Origin: Galerina marginata
Lineage: Eukaryota > Basidiomycota > Agaricomycetes > Agaricales > Galerinaceae
NCBI GenBank assembly: GCA_023014335.1
Contig: JAECYW010000008.1
Span: 1,116,001-1,180,000, forward strand
DNA: 64,000 bases
Reading direction: 5' to 3'
In this document: positions 11,227-24,411 of the stretch, in pieces
Layout: every line of letters starts with the position of its first letter
How positions within the stretch are numbered: position 1 is the stretch's first letter
Notes under the pieces: generated by a model
Database searches by the model: none
The model's input: only the letters and a program-made list of their open reading frames with translations
Told to the model about the DNA's origin: nothing
Position numbers and translations under genes: made by a program

Positions 11227-11568
11227 AATTCAAGTCGTTGGTGGCGGTCTTTTATACTATCCCTATATGCGCACGGACCACACCTGCCTAAAACATACTT
11301 TACACGTGATCACCTTAACTAAATAACACTTGCAAGTTGGTCGTCTCAAGATTCAAGGTCGAATGTATCAAGGCGTCTCCGAAATTGTGTGTTCGATGTG
11401 TACTAAATACAAAGATAAATGTGCAATAATTCTAGATGACATGAGATCCGAGATGCTATGAAATAACGAAAGCAAATTGAAGCAAATAATAAATAATATA
11501 CAAAGAGCCCTGAGGAAATGCGATCGAAAGCAAGCGTGAGCAAAGGGTAAGTAGAGAATATCCAACGA
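11227..11568. other. U2 promoter and 3' flank of the BEACH gene
   Basis: Besides the U2 TATA box, this AT-rich stretch holds only the presumed 3' untranslated region of the BEACH gene. No other feature seen. Confidence 0.45.
11251..11256 (-). promoter_or_regulatory. TATA box of the U2 snRNA gene
   Basis: On the minus strand TATAAA lies about 25-30 bp before the estimated U2 5' end, the expected spacing for an RNA polymerase II snRNA promoter in fungi. Inference from position and sequence only. Confidence 0.6.
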
Positions 11569-14500
11569 TCAACTATCTGGCAAGTTCCAAACATAAGATT
11601 TCCCTGTTTCTTCGCCATGATAAAGGCTTTCTCTGCAGAAAGATGGGGAAAACGTCAGCTTTCAAGAAAACAAGCAAAAAAGAAAGAACTTCGACTTACC
11701 CAAGGAATTTTAGCGCAGTCACGGCAGGTGGTCGGTTGTGTGTCATTTTGACCTTCATGGTCCGGATGGTTAAGAATTCCCATTGAGCTTTCTCGCCTTC
11801 CGGAGTGCCATCCGCTGTCCAGGTCCGTAAGGTGATCGCACCATCAGGACTGCCAGTAGCAAGGACCCCAAGATGAGAGTATTCTCGTTCATGGAATGCC
11901 ATGGACGTAATCGACGGAACGAGTGGGGTGAAGGATGAGGTTTTCGTCAGGTCTAATGTTGCAATAGGCCTTCCATTAACTGTGTGCAAGCACAACTTGA
12001 GCCTTGAGCAAGTGGCAATGTAGCCCTGTATTAAGATGTCAGTTATAAACCGGCGTTATAAGAACAATTTCTCTACCGTGCTCTCGTTGATGGCCACAAG
12101 GTTTACAGCTGTGGATTCTCCGCCTTGGCCGTGCCATATCGACCTGACATAGACACCCCTATTTAGGTCCCACAGAGCAGCACTGCCATCCTTCGAACCA
12201 CTAACGACAAGCGACCATGCCCTCGACGCAGCAACACAGACCACCTCGTCCGTATGAACACGCATAATATGCGAGAGCGTCACTCTCATCCCACTCGGAG
12301 CATTATTAGGGTGCGGTCCGCGGCTGACCTTCCACAAACGAACCGTATAATCACTGGAACCTGTGATAAGGCTGATTGCATCGGCGAAGGCAGCACAGTT
12401 GCAGAACGCGTATTCCACAACCTGGACCACTTTTTGGTCGACGACGACCCTGAGCTCTGCGGACCTGGGGTGCCACTCGACGTGTTCATGCGGGTACTGG
12501 GGTAAACAGAGAACACCCTCAGGACAAGGCGTCATTTTTTCACTCATGATATCTGGTACGAGCTCCCTAACCGGTGACATGGCACCGAGATCTACAAAGA
12601 CAGGAGGTCAGACCAACTTGACTCATGAAACTATACAAGCCTTGCCTTTGAAACACCTTGCATTTTGTGCGAGGAGATGCGGGTCTTCTTCGATGCCATG
12701 GAGAGTACCAAGGGGTAAGCTATACAGACCATGGTGATACCGCTCAGGATGTGCAGTAGAAAAGAGTTTTCGAGGGGTCTGTCCGACTGGCGAAAATGTG
12801 TAAGAAGGAAATACTAATCTAAGACAAGAGATCGTACAGTTGTGAATAATTCCTACTGTGGCCTCTCGTTCGAGATCATCCTTGATCGCATCGAGATCTA
12901 GAAAGGCGTTAAATGATACAGTAAACAACCATGTCAGTGAAAAAACAAACCTATTGAGCCTTCATACGACAGTGGATGGAATGCGTTCAACGAGGCTGGG
13001 TCGCGCTGTTTGCAGCCCCAAATCAAGTCGATCCAAGCAGGCAGTTGTTCGCTGACAGTGGGACTTTCAAGAGCCTGCGAATGGTCATCAGAAACAGTTT
13101 CATGGAGACAAATATCAAGTTATCAATTTACCTTTCTGTTCAATGTAATAAACAACAGTGGATCCTGTCGAGCCCATGGTGGCAGCTTCACATCGTGAAT
13201 CTTTTCTCCAGTTTGTTGAAGGATGCCGAAGTCGTGATTTGCGCTGTTTTCGAGGAACCTAGAAGTAGTTGTATGCATCAGGACGAGACGAACGGCGATT
13301 GAAACATTGAAACTCACTCAGGACAAGTAAAGAACTCTGGAATCAGTTCTCGCACATCTCCTCGCACATCATGAGCAGCAGATTCGTAGGCACGGGCCAA
13401 ATCACTGTTTTAAAGCAGAAATTCAGCAAATGTTGGTTGAATGAGGGTTGGGCTATACCTGAACAACCGATCTGGTAAATCCCAATCTCCGCCCTGAAGA
13501 GTCTTGAACATGTTCGTAAAAGGTGCCAGACGTATCATAAAGTGGCAAACAATCATCGAAGAACTGAAATGGGTCCCATAGTGGAACGGTTCCTCTTCAA
13601 CGCTCTCGAGATTGCTGTATCTCGTCTCTGCTGCTTGCCGACGTGCAGGTGTTAGTGCTCCCATTGGTTTGGTTAAGCTAGTACCAGGTCAACCCATTGA
13701 AACGTCACATAATACGTCAAACTTACTCTCGATACGATTCTGGGTTGCTGAGGTCTAGTATTTGTGATTTATAATCGCTCAAAACCCATGCTAATGTTCG
13801 AGAACATGTAACTATGACTTGAATTTAATAATTGACCTGAACTCACGGAAAACAGGGTATTGCGTAGCATCACTTGGTGTTCGACCGGAAATCTGGTTCA
13901 GAATACTCAAATAGGCAAACTAATTCAGAAAGCAGTGTCAATAATATGGGTAATAGAGGACCATACAAAACTCACGTTGCTGATCTCTCTAGCCTGCCAT
14001 TTTCTTGTAGCGGTCGAGAGTTCGTCAGATCTAAAACCAGACAACATTCTTGAGCCCATCCTTCCAAAGACTGGCGTTCGCTGTATCTGAGCATTGGGTC
14101 CTGGTGTGATTTCCGAGTAAGATCGGCCAACGATCGTTGAAAGACGTTGTTCCAGCTCCGAACGTCGCTTTTGGTCGAGAAATACAATGAGAAGTGAGCG
14201 CGAGTCTTTGAAGTAAATTTCCAGCCTAAAGAACAGTCAGTCCATGTGCAACATTCAAAAATGAACTGTCCTCACGCTACATCTCGAAATAGGAATTTCT
14301 TGTCACTGCAAGTAGCAATTTGGGCATGAGCCCTGATGAAGAGGGTAAGTATCAGTCAATATGTCATCAGAACAAGAAAACAAACCATCTCTGCGCCTTC
14401 TGCGGACCGTCCAACTCGACGATGCTTCCAGGGATGAAGAGTAAGCGCTTGGGAGCATCATGCGCATCAATAGCCTCTCCTTCTTCGTTTTCAACCACCC

Positions 14501-17500
14501 CATCGAGCATGTAAATGTGAGTGCGACCTAGGATAAGTAGGCCGGCTACATCACATGCAAATGTCAAAGACAGTAACGAACCGAGCAAGTAGGATGAACG
14601 AACGTGAAGAATCAACGCCATCAATGCGAGCAACCGTGGCGACAGCTTCAATGACATCTCCAGGCTCAAGTTCGTGTCGAATTCTTCTCAATTTATCATC
14701 CACGATGTCTTCAGCCAGTTGTTGCCTGTCTGCAGGAAACTCAGCCATGGTATGCATGGACACGAAAAAGATTGTGGACACACCATCCATCTCAGTAGCA
14801 GCGATTTCATACGACTCAGCCCAAGGAGGCACTTCGACTTGAATTATGGATGATGTGTCCACCTCTGGTGGGTTGACACCCCGTGTAACTTCCTCGAGCG
14901 CGTCAACTCTTGAGCTGGGACTGCGGTCGTTTTGTGGTTCTAGCTTTTTCCTTGAGATGAAGATGAAAGGTTAACATCACTTTCATCCTCGCAAAAGAAA
15001 GATAGTAACAATTACCGAATGCGATGCGGTCCTTCTGTCTCGTCTAATCTCCACAAGGCCGGTTCGTGATGTGGCCACAACCCTCGCTCAGAGGTGAGCA
15101 AGTTGGTCCATTCAGTCAACCTCGAAACTTGGCGTCTGTTTTCTCGGCTGTAACACAGCAAATGAGGTCGATTAGCAATCGGGTAAGGATTTACCAAGCC
15201 ATTCAGAAAAACGTACATATCCAAAATGGTCTTCCTCAACCTCTTCCTCTCTGACGCCTGCACTGTCTTCCGCCATTCTGTCATCCGTGTGATGGTCTTG
15301 ATGACGGTACGCTCGCCGACTTGGATACTGAACCTAGCTGACGCTATCCGCTGTCGCACTGAACGGTTGTCGACAACGAGCCCAGGATCGATCAGAGTGG
15401 TCTTAGCACTCGGGTTGAGGATCGTTTCCGCAGACTGGATCTTGTCCAGGATCTGCTCATATCCAGTTGATCAACATCCAAAGGTCTGTTACCAAGGAAA
15501 GACAGTGGCGTACCTCCCGTTTTTGGCTACCCCCAACAGCATTATCCAATGCCAATGCCAGCCCAAAATGCGTCAATTTCTCTAATATTCTGACATTCCA
15601 CCCATTGATGCTGTGTGCACTTGAAAGCTTCGCAACCATCGCCTTGTAGGTGTCGATAAACAACTGGGTCGTCTGCTGCGACTCGAATATCTGGCGAAAT
15701 GTCGAGCTTGTAGCATGGAGATTGATAAGTTCTTCAATAAGAATTTCCATGGTGGATTCCGTTGACCAAGACAGATTTGCTGCCTCTGAGGATAGAAATA
15801 GATGGTTGGAAAACAGTCTTAACCTTGAGAAGCAGGATATCGCACCTTCATCGGTTTCAGAGACATGACAGTGGTTAGCGACAGCGATCAAGCCCGTCTG
15901 CAAGGCGGAGATAATAGTGGGCAAGATGTGAGTACACGACACCGTCGTACTGCCCCTTCTCTCCCTGTCTTCTCTCCTCGCTGCCGACGTCGGGGTCGTA
16001 GCCTGACTGCCCTCTACACCTAATATATTGACCCTTCCCAAGAGCAAATCAAATGCCGCCCTATTGACTGCCGGATCCCATACACCGGGCAAAATTGTCT
16101 TCAGCACGCTCCACCCACTAACAAGCTCAAACTTCCGGCTGAATGCGCTTGACATCCTGATACTGATTGCAATAAGGCCGAGTATCTGCACGGACACGGC
16201 TGGCGATGGACGATCACCGAGAAGGAGCAACAGAATGCGGGTAAGTGGTAACGAAGCTGTGAATTTAGTGTAGTAGGCCTGTGACGACAGGATGCGGACG
16301 AGCAGTGCCAGAACGAGCTCGGCTTTTTCGCGTGGAGGTACTTTAAATTCGAATCTTGAAATAATAGAATGAGGTGAGTGGTCTCCTCCGGATGCTATGA
16401 TCAAGTAACAGTTAGTCACCTCGATTTAGAAAGGACTTGCGACGAACGATTCGGGTACCCACTCTCATGTAAGTTTGCTGCGAGATATGCCACAACCGCC
16501 TTGACATCTTCTTTCTCAAATCCACCAGGTGCCTTCAATGTAGCACCCAACGCTTCAACAAGCTGCCCAAGCATTTCAGCTCCATCCTTGCCGGCAGAAA
16601 AGTTGTACCAATCGGTCTGCAGGGCGAACAGCATCTTCCTGACCAATCCCGTCTTGCCGAGTCTCTGCTTCCAATTGAACGCCTTGTACCGGCTGACCAC
16701 AAGGAGGGTGCTAAATTGCTCCAAGTGGGCTTGCTGGATTTCCGTGCGTGTCTGTGACCAGAGGGAGAAATCCAGGGCGAGTGCTCTGTACCCGAGGGGG
16801 TTCACAATTGTTGATTGCCTGCAGAAAAAATATCATGCCTTGACCAAAAAAACTTAATTGTGATCAGGGCTTACTCAGTTATGTTGAAGTTGATCCCCAA
16901 GAATTCAAACAACGTCTCAAAAGCAGTGAGGTTAATAAGGCGAGCTTTGCTCCGTAAAATGTCGCCCAAGATTTCATAACCTCCTGTTAGATAGTCAATA
17001 GTAGTTTGGGATGACATAAAGGCAACAAGAGAAGGAACACACTTAATCGTTCCATGTCTTCCGAATTCTGCCAACTATTCTTGAGCCCATCTGTCAATAT
17101 CCCAAGTGTGCGAGAAAGTTCATGCGGAGTCTATAAGAGGTCAATGTCGGATATGAGTAAACACTTGAGGAAAGTAGAAATTAAAACGTACAGAAGCGAG
17201 CTGTACAAGGCGCAGGCCAACAGCCGCACCACCAATCTTCCACAACGCAACGTCCAGGCTTTCTGCCTTGACCACAAACACATCGCCCACGGGCCGTGCG
17301 TCACTGGTACTGGCACTAGCACGTTGTTCGGCCTTGCCTCCGCCACCACTAAACCAGTTTCCGCCACTACGGCCAACACCTTCCTCATCCTGCCCCCTAC
17401 CAGCACCACCAGCCCCCTCGACCCCCCACGCAAAGGCGTCTGGCGCGACCACAAATACCAGGGTCTCTTCTTTCAGACCCATAGCCGGCATACCCTCTCG

Positions 17501-20500
17501 CAAAGCCTTGACGATCGGCATTTGAGACGTCTTCGCATTGCCTTTTCCTCCTGCTGGGACTGACCCCCCACGGTTGGTGGTGGCATGCGGGCTCCGCGCA
17601 GCCGACATGGAGTGAGCGGCAGCGGCAGAGCCGAGGTACATATTCAAGGACGTGGACGCCTCGTATGTGAGGAACTTGACGAGCTCGGGGTCCTGAAAAG
17701 ATCCGGTGTATCGTGGACCGAGGTGGTGGATGAGCCGGGGCAGGTCGTCAGCTGAATCAAGCAAGTCGTTAGATATCAATTAACGAAGCGAAAACGAGGG
17801 AAAATACACACCGAGAGGCACACCAAGCAAATAGGCAGAAGCAAGACACCAGCTCATCCCGGGCTTTTCCTTTTCTTTGGGATTGAGGCCAGGAGGCGAC
17901 CCCAGATCGCCAATCGTATACCGCAACCCAGCCCCCGCCGAACCAGATCCTGTCGAAGTGGCATCAACCTTCGGATAGGTGAGGTTTACACCTTCAACAA
18001 ATGCGCCGTCGATATACAGCCCTAAAGAATCGCAAGTTAGTTAGCATTCTCGTTCAAATTTCCGCCATAATTGTAGCGTCAACAAACTCACTGAGATTCG
18101 GATTGCCTGCCTGCCCCTTCCTCTGGTACCATACCACACCCAGATGTGTCCACCGTCCCTTTCTAAACTTGGCACCGGCAGCAGAGAATACCGTCTCCTG
18201 TCCAGCTCCAGCTCCTGAAACGCTGAAGACGGAGGATGCACTGCTGCTGTTGGTAAAAACTGAGAGCTTGCCATCCGGATGCAGGACAACGCGGAAGTGC
18301 GTCCGTGTATTATTTTGGTAGGGCGATGAGATTGAGTTGGAATGCTGAAGTACTAATGGTGATGGCGAGGAAATATTGAAAGAAGAAGACGGCGATACTC
18401 CAGGGGACAGAGATGCAGACGGAGATGCGGCCGAAAACAGTGTATAGGGAGTTGAAGGCATCGAGCACGGGAAGAACCACATCTAAATTTACCATAAGAA
18501 ATTGTACAGAGAAATAGATGTATCGGAAGCGACTTACCAAGAAGGTAAACCCATCCTTTGGAAGCGTCTTCCAACGTGAATTCCCACTTGCCTGACCATG
18601 TCCAAATCCGTTCGTACTTCCATACCCGTTCATCCCCCGAGGCCCATTCCCATAATAATCCTCAGTAGGTCCAAGCCCAAGCACCACGCCAGCCCGGCCC
18701 TCCATGGAGAAATGCTCAACCCACCGACTCTTCATACCGAACCGGATGACGTCGAGCATCTCGGCGTCTAGCTTCGGGCTTGGGATTTGGTTTGATGAAG
18801 TCGGTGTTGCGGTTGTGGGCTCTTCCACAGCGGTGGAGGCCGCAGGGGATGAATTGGTCACTGCAGCTTTGAAGAGTGCCCTTGCTTCCGCCGTGCTGGC
18901 GCCCATCTCTAAGAGTCTCCTTAGGAGTTTCTGTAGGACGTGTTTCGTCTTCTCTCTGTCGTTATCCTTCTCCTTCTGCTGCTCGCCTCCATGTTTCTCA
19001 ACACTTTTCTCCTTTGCCATTTCGTCTTTCCCACTGGGCTCTCCAGCCATACCCTTCTCTATATCACCCTCCTGTTTCTCCGTTTCTTTTGCCTCATCAT
19101 TCCCTCCAGCAGAGTTTATAGGTGCGGGCGAGGGCAAAGATAGAGAAGACGCTCCACCGCCAGCACTCAGCTCCCTAAACCGCTGTACAACTCCGCCAAC
19201 AATACCCAGACTCGAAAGAACACCGCCATTTCGATGGTTGACCACGAAAAGTGCCTCGAAAAGCTTATACAGGGCGTAGCGAGCACGTATCTGCATCCTC
19301 TTTTCCAAGGGAGGATCGGAGTCGGAGTCGGCTTCCGCGATATCCCATAGAACCTTGAACGCAGCCGCGTGCTTAATTGTTGGCGTCCCTGTTACTTCAT
19401 CTTTAGAGTTTGACCCCGAACCGTTCGACGAAATAAGTTCTTTGACTCTCTCATCAACCTCTTCCAACGACTTCATACGGAGGCCTGGAAAGAATTCAAC
19501 AATTGGGGACGAGAAATCAGACAGCCCGAGTGCCAGGAAAAGAGAGAGAATATGGAGATGAAGAAGTTGGCCTGACGTTGACGTTGGGACGTTTTCTTCT
19601 GACGAGGTGGCGGTAGATGAAGGCAAGGTGGTCGGAGACGAGGGTATGCTCTGCAACGCCAACTTCAAAGACTCGTATCCTACTTTTGTCTGGATAAATA
19701 TAAAAATGGACTCATCAGCTTCTCGACCTTTCCAATCAATATGTTGACGCGAAAGAAACGCGAACTCACCCGGAAATACACCTCGTTCTCTACACACTCC
19801 TCCATTGCCTCGCTCAGGACCATAAATACGAGCTTCAAACACTCGCGTCTATCTTCCTCCAGCTGGTTGGGGGGCTCGACGACGAGTGCTGGGATTGGGG
19901 CCATTTGTGATTGTGCGAGGCTCGGGGTAGTGTCGGAGTGGCTCGGGGCACGAACGTGGATCTGCGGTTGCGTCGACGCTTGAGTGGGAACGGGAATGGG
20001 CGAACTGAAAGAAGACAGGACGCTCATAAGCGACAGAAACCCGTCCATTTCCCTAAATATCTCCTTGGTACACGCGTCTTGCTGCATAATACGTAGCATT
20101 TCGCTCAGGATCTGTTCATAACGCAGTAATTGAAAAAAATAAAACACGTCATCCATGTGCTCAGAAATAAAAATTAATAAAAAAGAAACCGACCTCCATA
20201 CGCCCTCTCAGCCCTCCATCAGTATCATCTGCCTCTGCACCGCGCATCTTCATGTCCTCCACCGAATTGCGCATAAGCTGAATCAGCACATCTCTCGCAA
20301 ATTCCTCCGGCGTTATTTCTGGCTCTGACCCCTGCCCAAAAGCAGCACCGAAACTCCCAAACCCCCCCGTTGGTGGAGAGAGCAATGATCCTGGGGAACG
20401 CAATGACCCAGACGCAGACCGTGGAGATGCAAAGCTCCAGGGCGAGCGCGGGGACGGCGAGGTGGGTTCACCGTTGCCTGGTATTCCTGACGTGGGTGTA

Positions 20501-20598
20501 TTTGGGCTGCCATTTGGATTGGACCCAGGGACAAAGGTGGGCGACCGTGGAGAGAGATCGAACCTGGAACGTAGAGGCGACAAGAGAGTTTGGAACAT
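11569..20598 (-). CDS. large BEACH-domain / WD40 protein (beige/neurobeachin-LYST family)
   Basis: A multi-exon minus-strand gene. It starts at the ATG at 20598 ([20 protein letters not shown]; exon 1 20194-20598, then exon 2 from 20111) and ends with a TGA at 11569-11571 (last exon 11569-11632, ending [18 protein letters not shown]). Order of parts: a low-complexity Ser/Pro head; an alpha-helical armadillo-like region (about 20.1-19.2 kb); a concanavalin-like segment (about 18.5-17.8 kb, [26 protein letters not shown]); a long helical stretch; a PH-BEACH region (14.9-14.3 kb, [14 protein letters not shown]); the BEACH domain (13.7-12.6 kb, [58 protein letters not shown]); and a C-terminal WD40 domain (12.6-11.6 kb). 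Such proteins act as scaffolds in membrane and vesicle trafficking. Internal exon edges were not all worked out; a product well above 2,000 residues is expected. No disruption seen. Confidence 0.88.
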
Positions 20599-21164
20599 TG
20601 TTCGCCGGTAAATATAGCGTCAAGATGGTTCGACTAAGCTATGAGGTGGTGCTGGGTTGGTGTCTGCGATCCTCGAGTAGAAATAAGTAGAGTTGATCAA
20701 ATATTCTGGTCCAATCGTCGTCGTCGTTGGGGTATGGCCAAGATACACTTATAACATGACTGAAGTTTTGAGGTCAATGTCCGAGGTAGTGTTCAAACAC
20801 TATCCTGGCAGCTTGTACAGAATCAGAGTACCAGTGAGAAAAGTTAGACTTTGAGGTAAGTCTGACAACGAGCGGTGCACGGTGGTTTGATATCAAGAGA
20901 GGTGACAGACGACGGGGAAGGCCATCAACGCGTCGCGTAGCTCTGTCAATCACAAACACATGCCACACTCGGCTTGCTCCCTACCACTACACTGCACTTG
21001 GACTGCTCCTTGACACCGATGCTCAACGTTTCCATTCGACGATAAGAATTATATAGTTGCAGAGTGGAACAGTTTCTTAGGGCGCCATGTAAGGCCACGG
21101 TCCGATATCGTCAGAACGGTCACCAAATGTCATTTCTTGTCATCGTACTCTTTTATCCAGAGGA
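20599..21164. other. divergent promoter region, also duplicated before the second F-box gene
   Basis: Intergenic between the BEACH gene (minus) and the first F-box gene (plus). About 20,645-21,164 reappears with substitutions and small indels at about 23,885-24,411. Shared landmarks are GTGCTGGGTTGGTG, TCCGAGGTAGT, ATCCTGGCAGCTTGTAC, GGCGCCATGTAAGGCCACGG and TCATCGTACTCTTTTATCC just before the start codon. Confidence 0.6.
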
Positions 21165-22814
21165 ATGATGCACCCAGCCATTCAAAATGAAGACATCTTC
21201 GTTCAAATCCTTGACAATATCCCATCCACTGATGATCACCTGGCCTTTCCTCTTGTTAACCGCCTGGATAAATCTCGCCTTGCAACACTTCTTAATATCG
21301 CTTTAACATGCAGCGCATTCACCGAGCCAGCGCTTGACGAGTTGTGGAGGCGAATCGACAACATAATTTGCTTGTTGAACCTTTTGCCTTCTTTTCAACG
21401 GTTCCACCATGGAGTTTATGTATGTTCATTATTTCTCTGCAATCACCCACCGGTGCATGGTTGCTGAGATTTTTTTAAGTATCTGAATGGCCCAACCCTC
21501 GACCGCCATTGGAGTCTGCTGGATAAATATGCGAAACGTATTTGGAGTGTCGCATATATCTTCGAAGACGACATCGATCATTCTGTATTTGTTCAACTTT
21601 TACGCAGGAACCAGCCGCTGCTTCCTTCCCTTCGCCAATTCTCCACCAGTGTCAACAGCCCACATCTAGTAATCTTCGCCTCTCCGTCTCTCCAGCGCGT
21701 CCACCTGTCAATGTCCATATTTTACAATGGCTTTCACCCTGGGCCGTGGTCGTACCTAGACGCCGTCGCGCAGGTAGCTCCCGATCTACGGAGCTTGAGC
21801 ACTCAATTTCCGCTGTCAGACCAGGCGCTAGACTCTATTTTAAAAATGAAGAGTCTCACTTATCTGAATATCGAAGAAGGATTAGGGATGGTAGACTCCC
21901 CAGTAAATTCTTCAGTTTTCGCAAAATTTGCCGGTTCAGAAAAACTTGCTTTCCTTCGGCTAGCCAGTGTCGTGAGCTCTCCGAACACTTTCACCCCTTT
22001 TCACACTTCTGCCAATTTCTCTGCCCTGAAAATACTGGAGATTGCGGCCTTTCTGCCTCATATTGTCCCCCTTTTTCAAGTCGCCAGATTTCCGAAGCTC
22101 TATAGGCTCAAACTAATATCCAGGGGAGGTAAACACAACGAAATCGTCAAGCCGAATTTGGAAGAATCCTGCTGGAGAATTATTTTCAGTGATTTAAATA
22201 AAAGAATGCCGAGTCTAAAGGAACTCATTGTTCATCTTCAGTCAGTGATTATTCCTCCATTCCGGGTATTGGCTCCCTCTTCCTGGATTGGGGCACCCGC
22301 TAGCGCCTCGACATTTGCTGGCTTGCTTGACCTCAACCCTACTACAGTCCTATTTGGATTACCCTTCGACTCCCTCGCCAATGCTGATTTACACATGTTT
22401 GCTGAAGCGTGGCCACTTCTCAAGAGATTACACCTACATGCTCATTCCATAGGATCAATCGACTTCGGTGTATTCCTGATCATCGCAAAGGAGCTCCCGC
22501 ACCTGGAAGAAATCGGAATCTCTCTTCGGACGAACAACTTGCCAACCCCGGATAGCCTAATCTTACATGAACATCCACTTAGATACATAGATGTTCGCAA
22601 CTCTGTGATTACGGATGATTGGAAGGTCACATTTGCACTTTGTCTGGTCAGATTATTTACAGGCCCTATCGCGCTTCACCACCACTACAAGCACGATGAT
22701 GCAGCAGCAAAACAATGGGGGGAGGTTCAAGCCGTCATCGATGAAATGCAAGCAGAAAAAGAGAAGACAGAATCAGAGGAAGGGGATACAGAAAATAGTG
22801 ACTACACTGACTAG
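21165..22814 (+). CDS. F-box protein, tandem copy 1
   Basis: Two exons, 21165-21419 and 21480-22814, join in phase 0 across a 60-nt intron to give 529 residues. Residues 8-65 form an F-box-like helical module (NEDIFVQILDNIPSTDDHL, then LTCSAFTEPALDELWRRID), as in the large basidiomycete F-box family. The rest is leucine-rich with repeated LKRLHLHAHS- and LPHLEEIGISL-type segments, presumably the substrate-recognition part of an SCF ubiquitin ligase. The C-terminus is acidic and charged. It matches the gene at 24412 along its whole length. An eight-residue segment near residue 27 (AFPLVNRL) is absent from that copy. The substrate is unknown. Confidence 0.8.
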
Positions 22815-24411
22815 AGAAAGCTTATGTCCTTGTATGTCAAGTTTTTGTTTTCTAGAGTTTTGGATGGTGTACGCAATCTCATCTTCGATTTGAAATTTCA
22901 GAGTCTGTCTCATCTATCCATCCATCCATATTCGATCTTGGTGCTATATTTACCGGTGAACTATGCTCTTGTCGCCCCTACGTTCCCGGTTTGGCGGCTC
23001 CATAACTTTCAAATCAGACTATGAATCCCCGCCTCTAGAGCCTAAATTATCTCGTTGTTACTATTCTACTATTGAATCCCCATCAGCTTCATCATAATCG
23101 CGCCGACGGGTAGGCGAACCCACAGGGCGTGTGGCCAAACGCGGGTCGATGCTTGGAACACCGAAAAAGCTAGTACGACTGAACGTGGCCGACACTTACA
23201 CCCACTGCTAAGTTACAGTACTTACTCCAGGTGACCAGTCTGTGCAGACGAGTCATCCACAATTTGTTTAGCTCCGGCTCTGCGCCTCGGATTGCACCGC
23301 TGTTCTGTGTTGATAGACTGGAGCTGAAGAAGCTTAAGGGACTAGCCGACGACCGAAGATACGTTCTCTTCTCGGCGCGCTCTCGTAGCGAGGAGAGAGG
23401 ATGCTGTTAATGTTGCATGGCCCTACGGTGTCGAAGCGCGGTCGAGGATTAGGGCCAAAGTCGAGATATTTTCCATCCTAACCCCCTTAACCGCTGGAGG
23501 AGGTGACATATATGTTACTCACTCTCTGATTCGTTCACCAGTTGCTCCCGACTCGGAGTCCGCTGTAAGCAGAACAGACAACCGGGCCTGTATTTATCTG
23601 CCATGAGTGATGCGCATGTTGATGGTGAGCGAGGAGCGTTGATTTCGCATTTTATCGCTGATGCTCGTCTTTTTACAGTCCACTCGTGATCAGCGTGAGG
23701 ACAGCATAAGCTATATATGAGTATGAGTATAGGGTTCCTCAAACCAATAGCCTGTTTCCAAGGCAGTCCCAACTCACTCTTCTGAATGATTTTCTACTTG
23801 TAGATATATTCTACTCTTGTGAAATTGTGAACCAGCGCGGTCCCTGTCAGGTAACTGCCGGCTGGGGTTCGGGTAAGTGAGAAGCGGGTGCTGGGTTGGT
23901 GCCCGCAATATCCTCAAGTAAAGATAAGTAGAACAGGTGAAATATTCGAATCCAACGTCGCCGTCGTATGGCCATTCAACTTGTTGGCAATGACACACTT
24001 ATAGCATGGTTGAACTTTTGAGGACAATGTCCGAGGTAGTATTCAAACGCTATCCTGGCAGCTTGTACGGAATCAAAATTTCAGTGAGAAAGATGGCACT
24101 TTGAAATCTGACAACGAGCGGTGCACAGTGGTTTGATATCAAGAGAGGCGGGGAAGGCCGCCATCAACGCGACGTGTAGCTCTGTCAATCACAAAGACAT
24201 GCCAAACTTGGCTTACTCCTTGCTTACTCCCTCCCACCATTGCTGCTTGACACCGACGTTCAACGTTTCCATTCAACAATAGTCATTATATCTAAAGTCC
24301 TAGTTGCAAATTGGAGCAGTTTCTTAGGGCGCCATGTAAGGCCACGGTCCGATATCGTTAGAACACTCACCAAAAACTATTTCTTGTCATCGTACTCTTT
24401 TATCCAGAGGA
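22815..24411. other. spacer between the F-box copies, part of the duplication
   Basis: 22,815-23,880 has no gene that I can support. From about 23,885 it is the second copy of the F-box 5' flank, including a remnant of the BEACH-gene promoter side. The ORFs in it are short and not conserved. Confidence 0.5.

Noticed and set aside
18704..19279. 191-residue plus-strand ORF
   Set aside because: Antisense of a Ser/Glu-rich part of the BEACH gene; the low-complexity Ser/Phe composition is what that gives.
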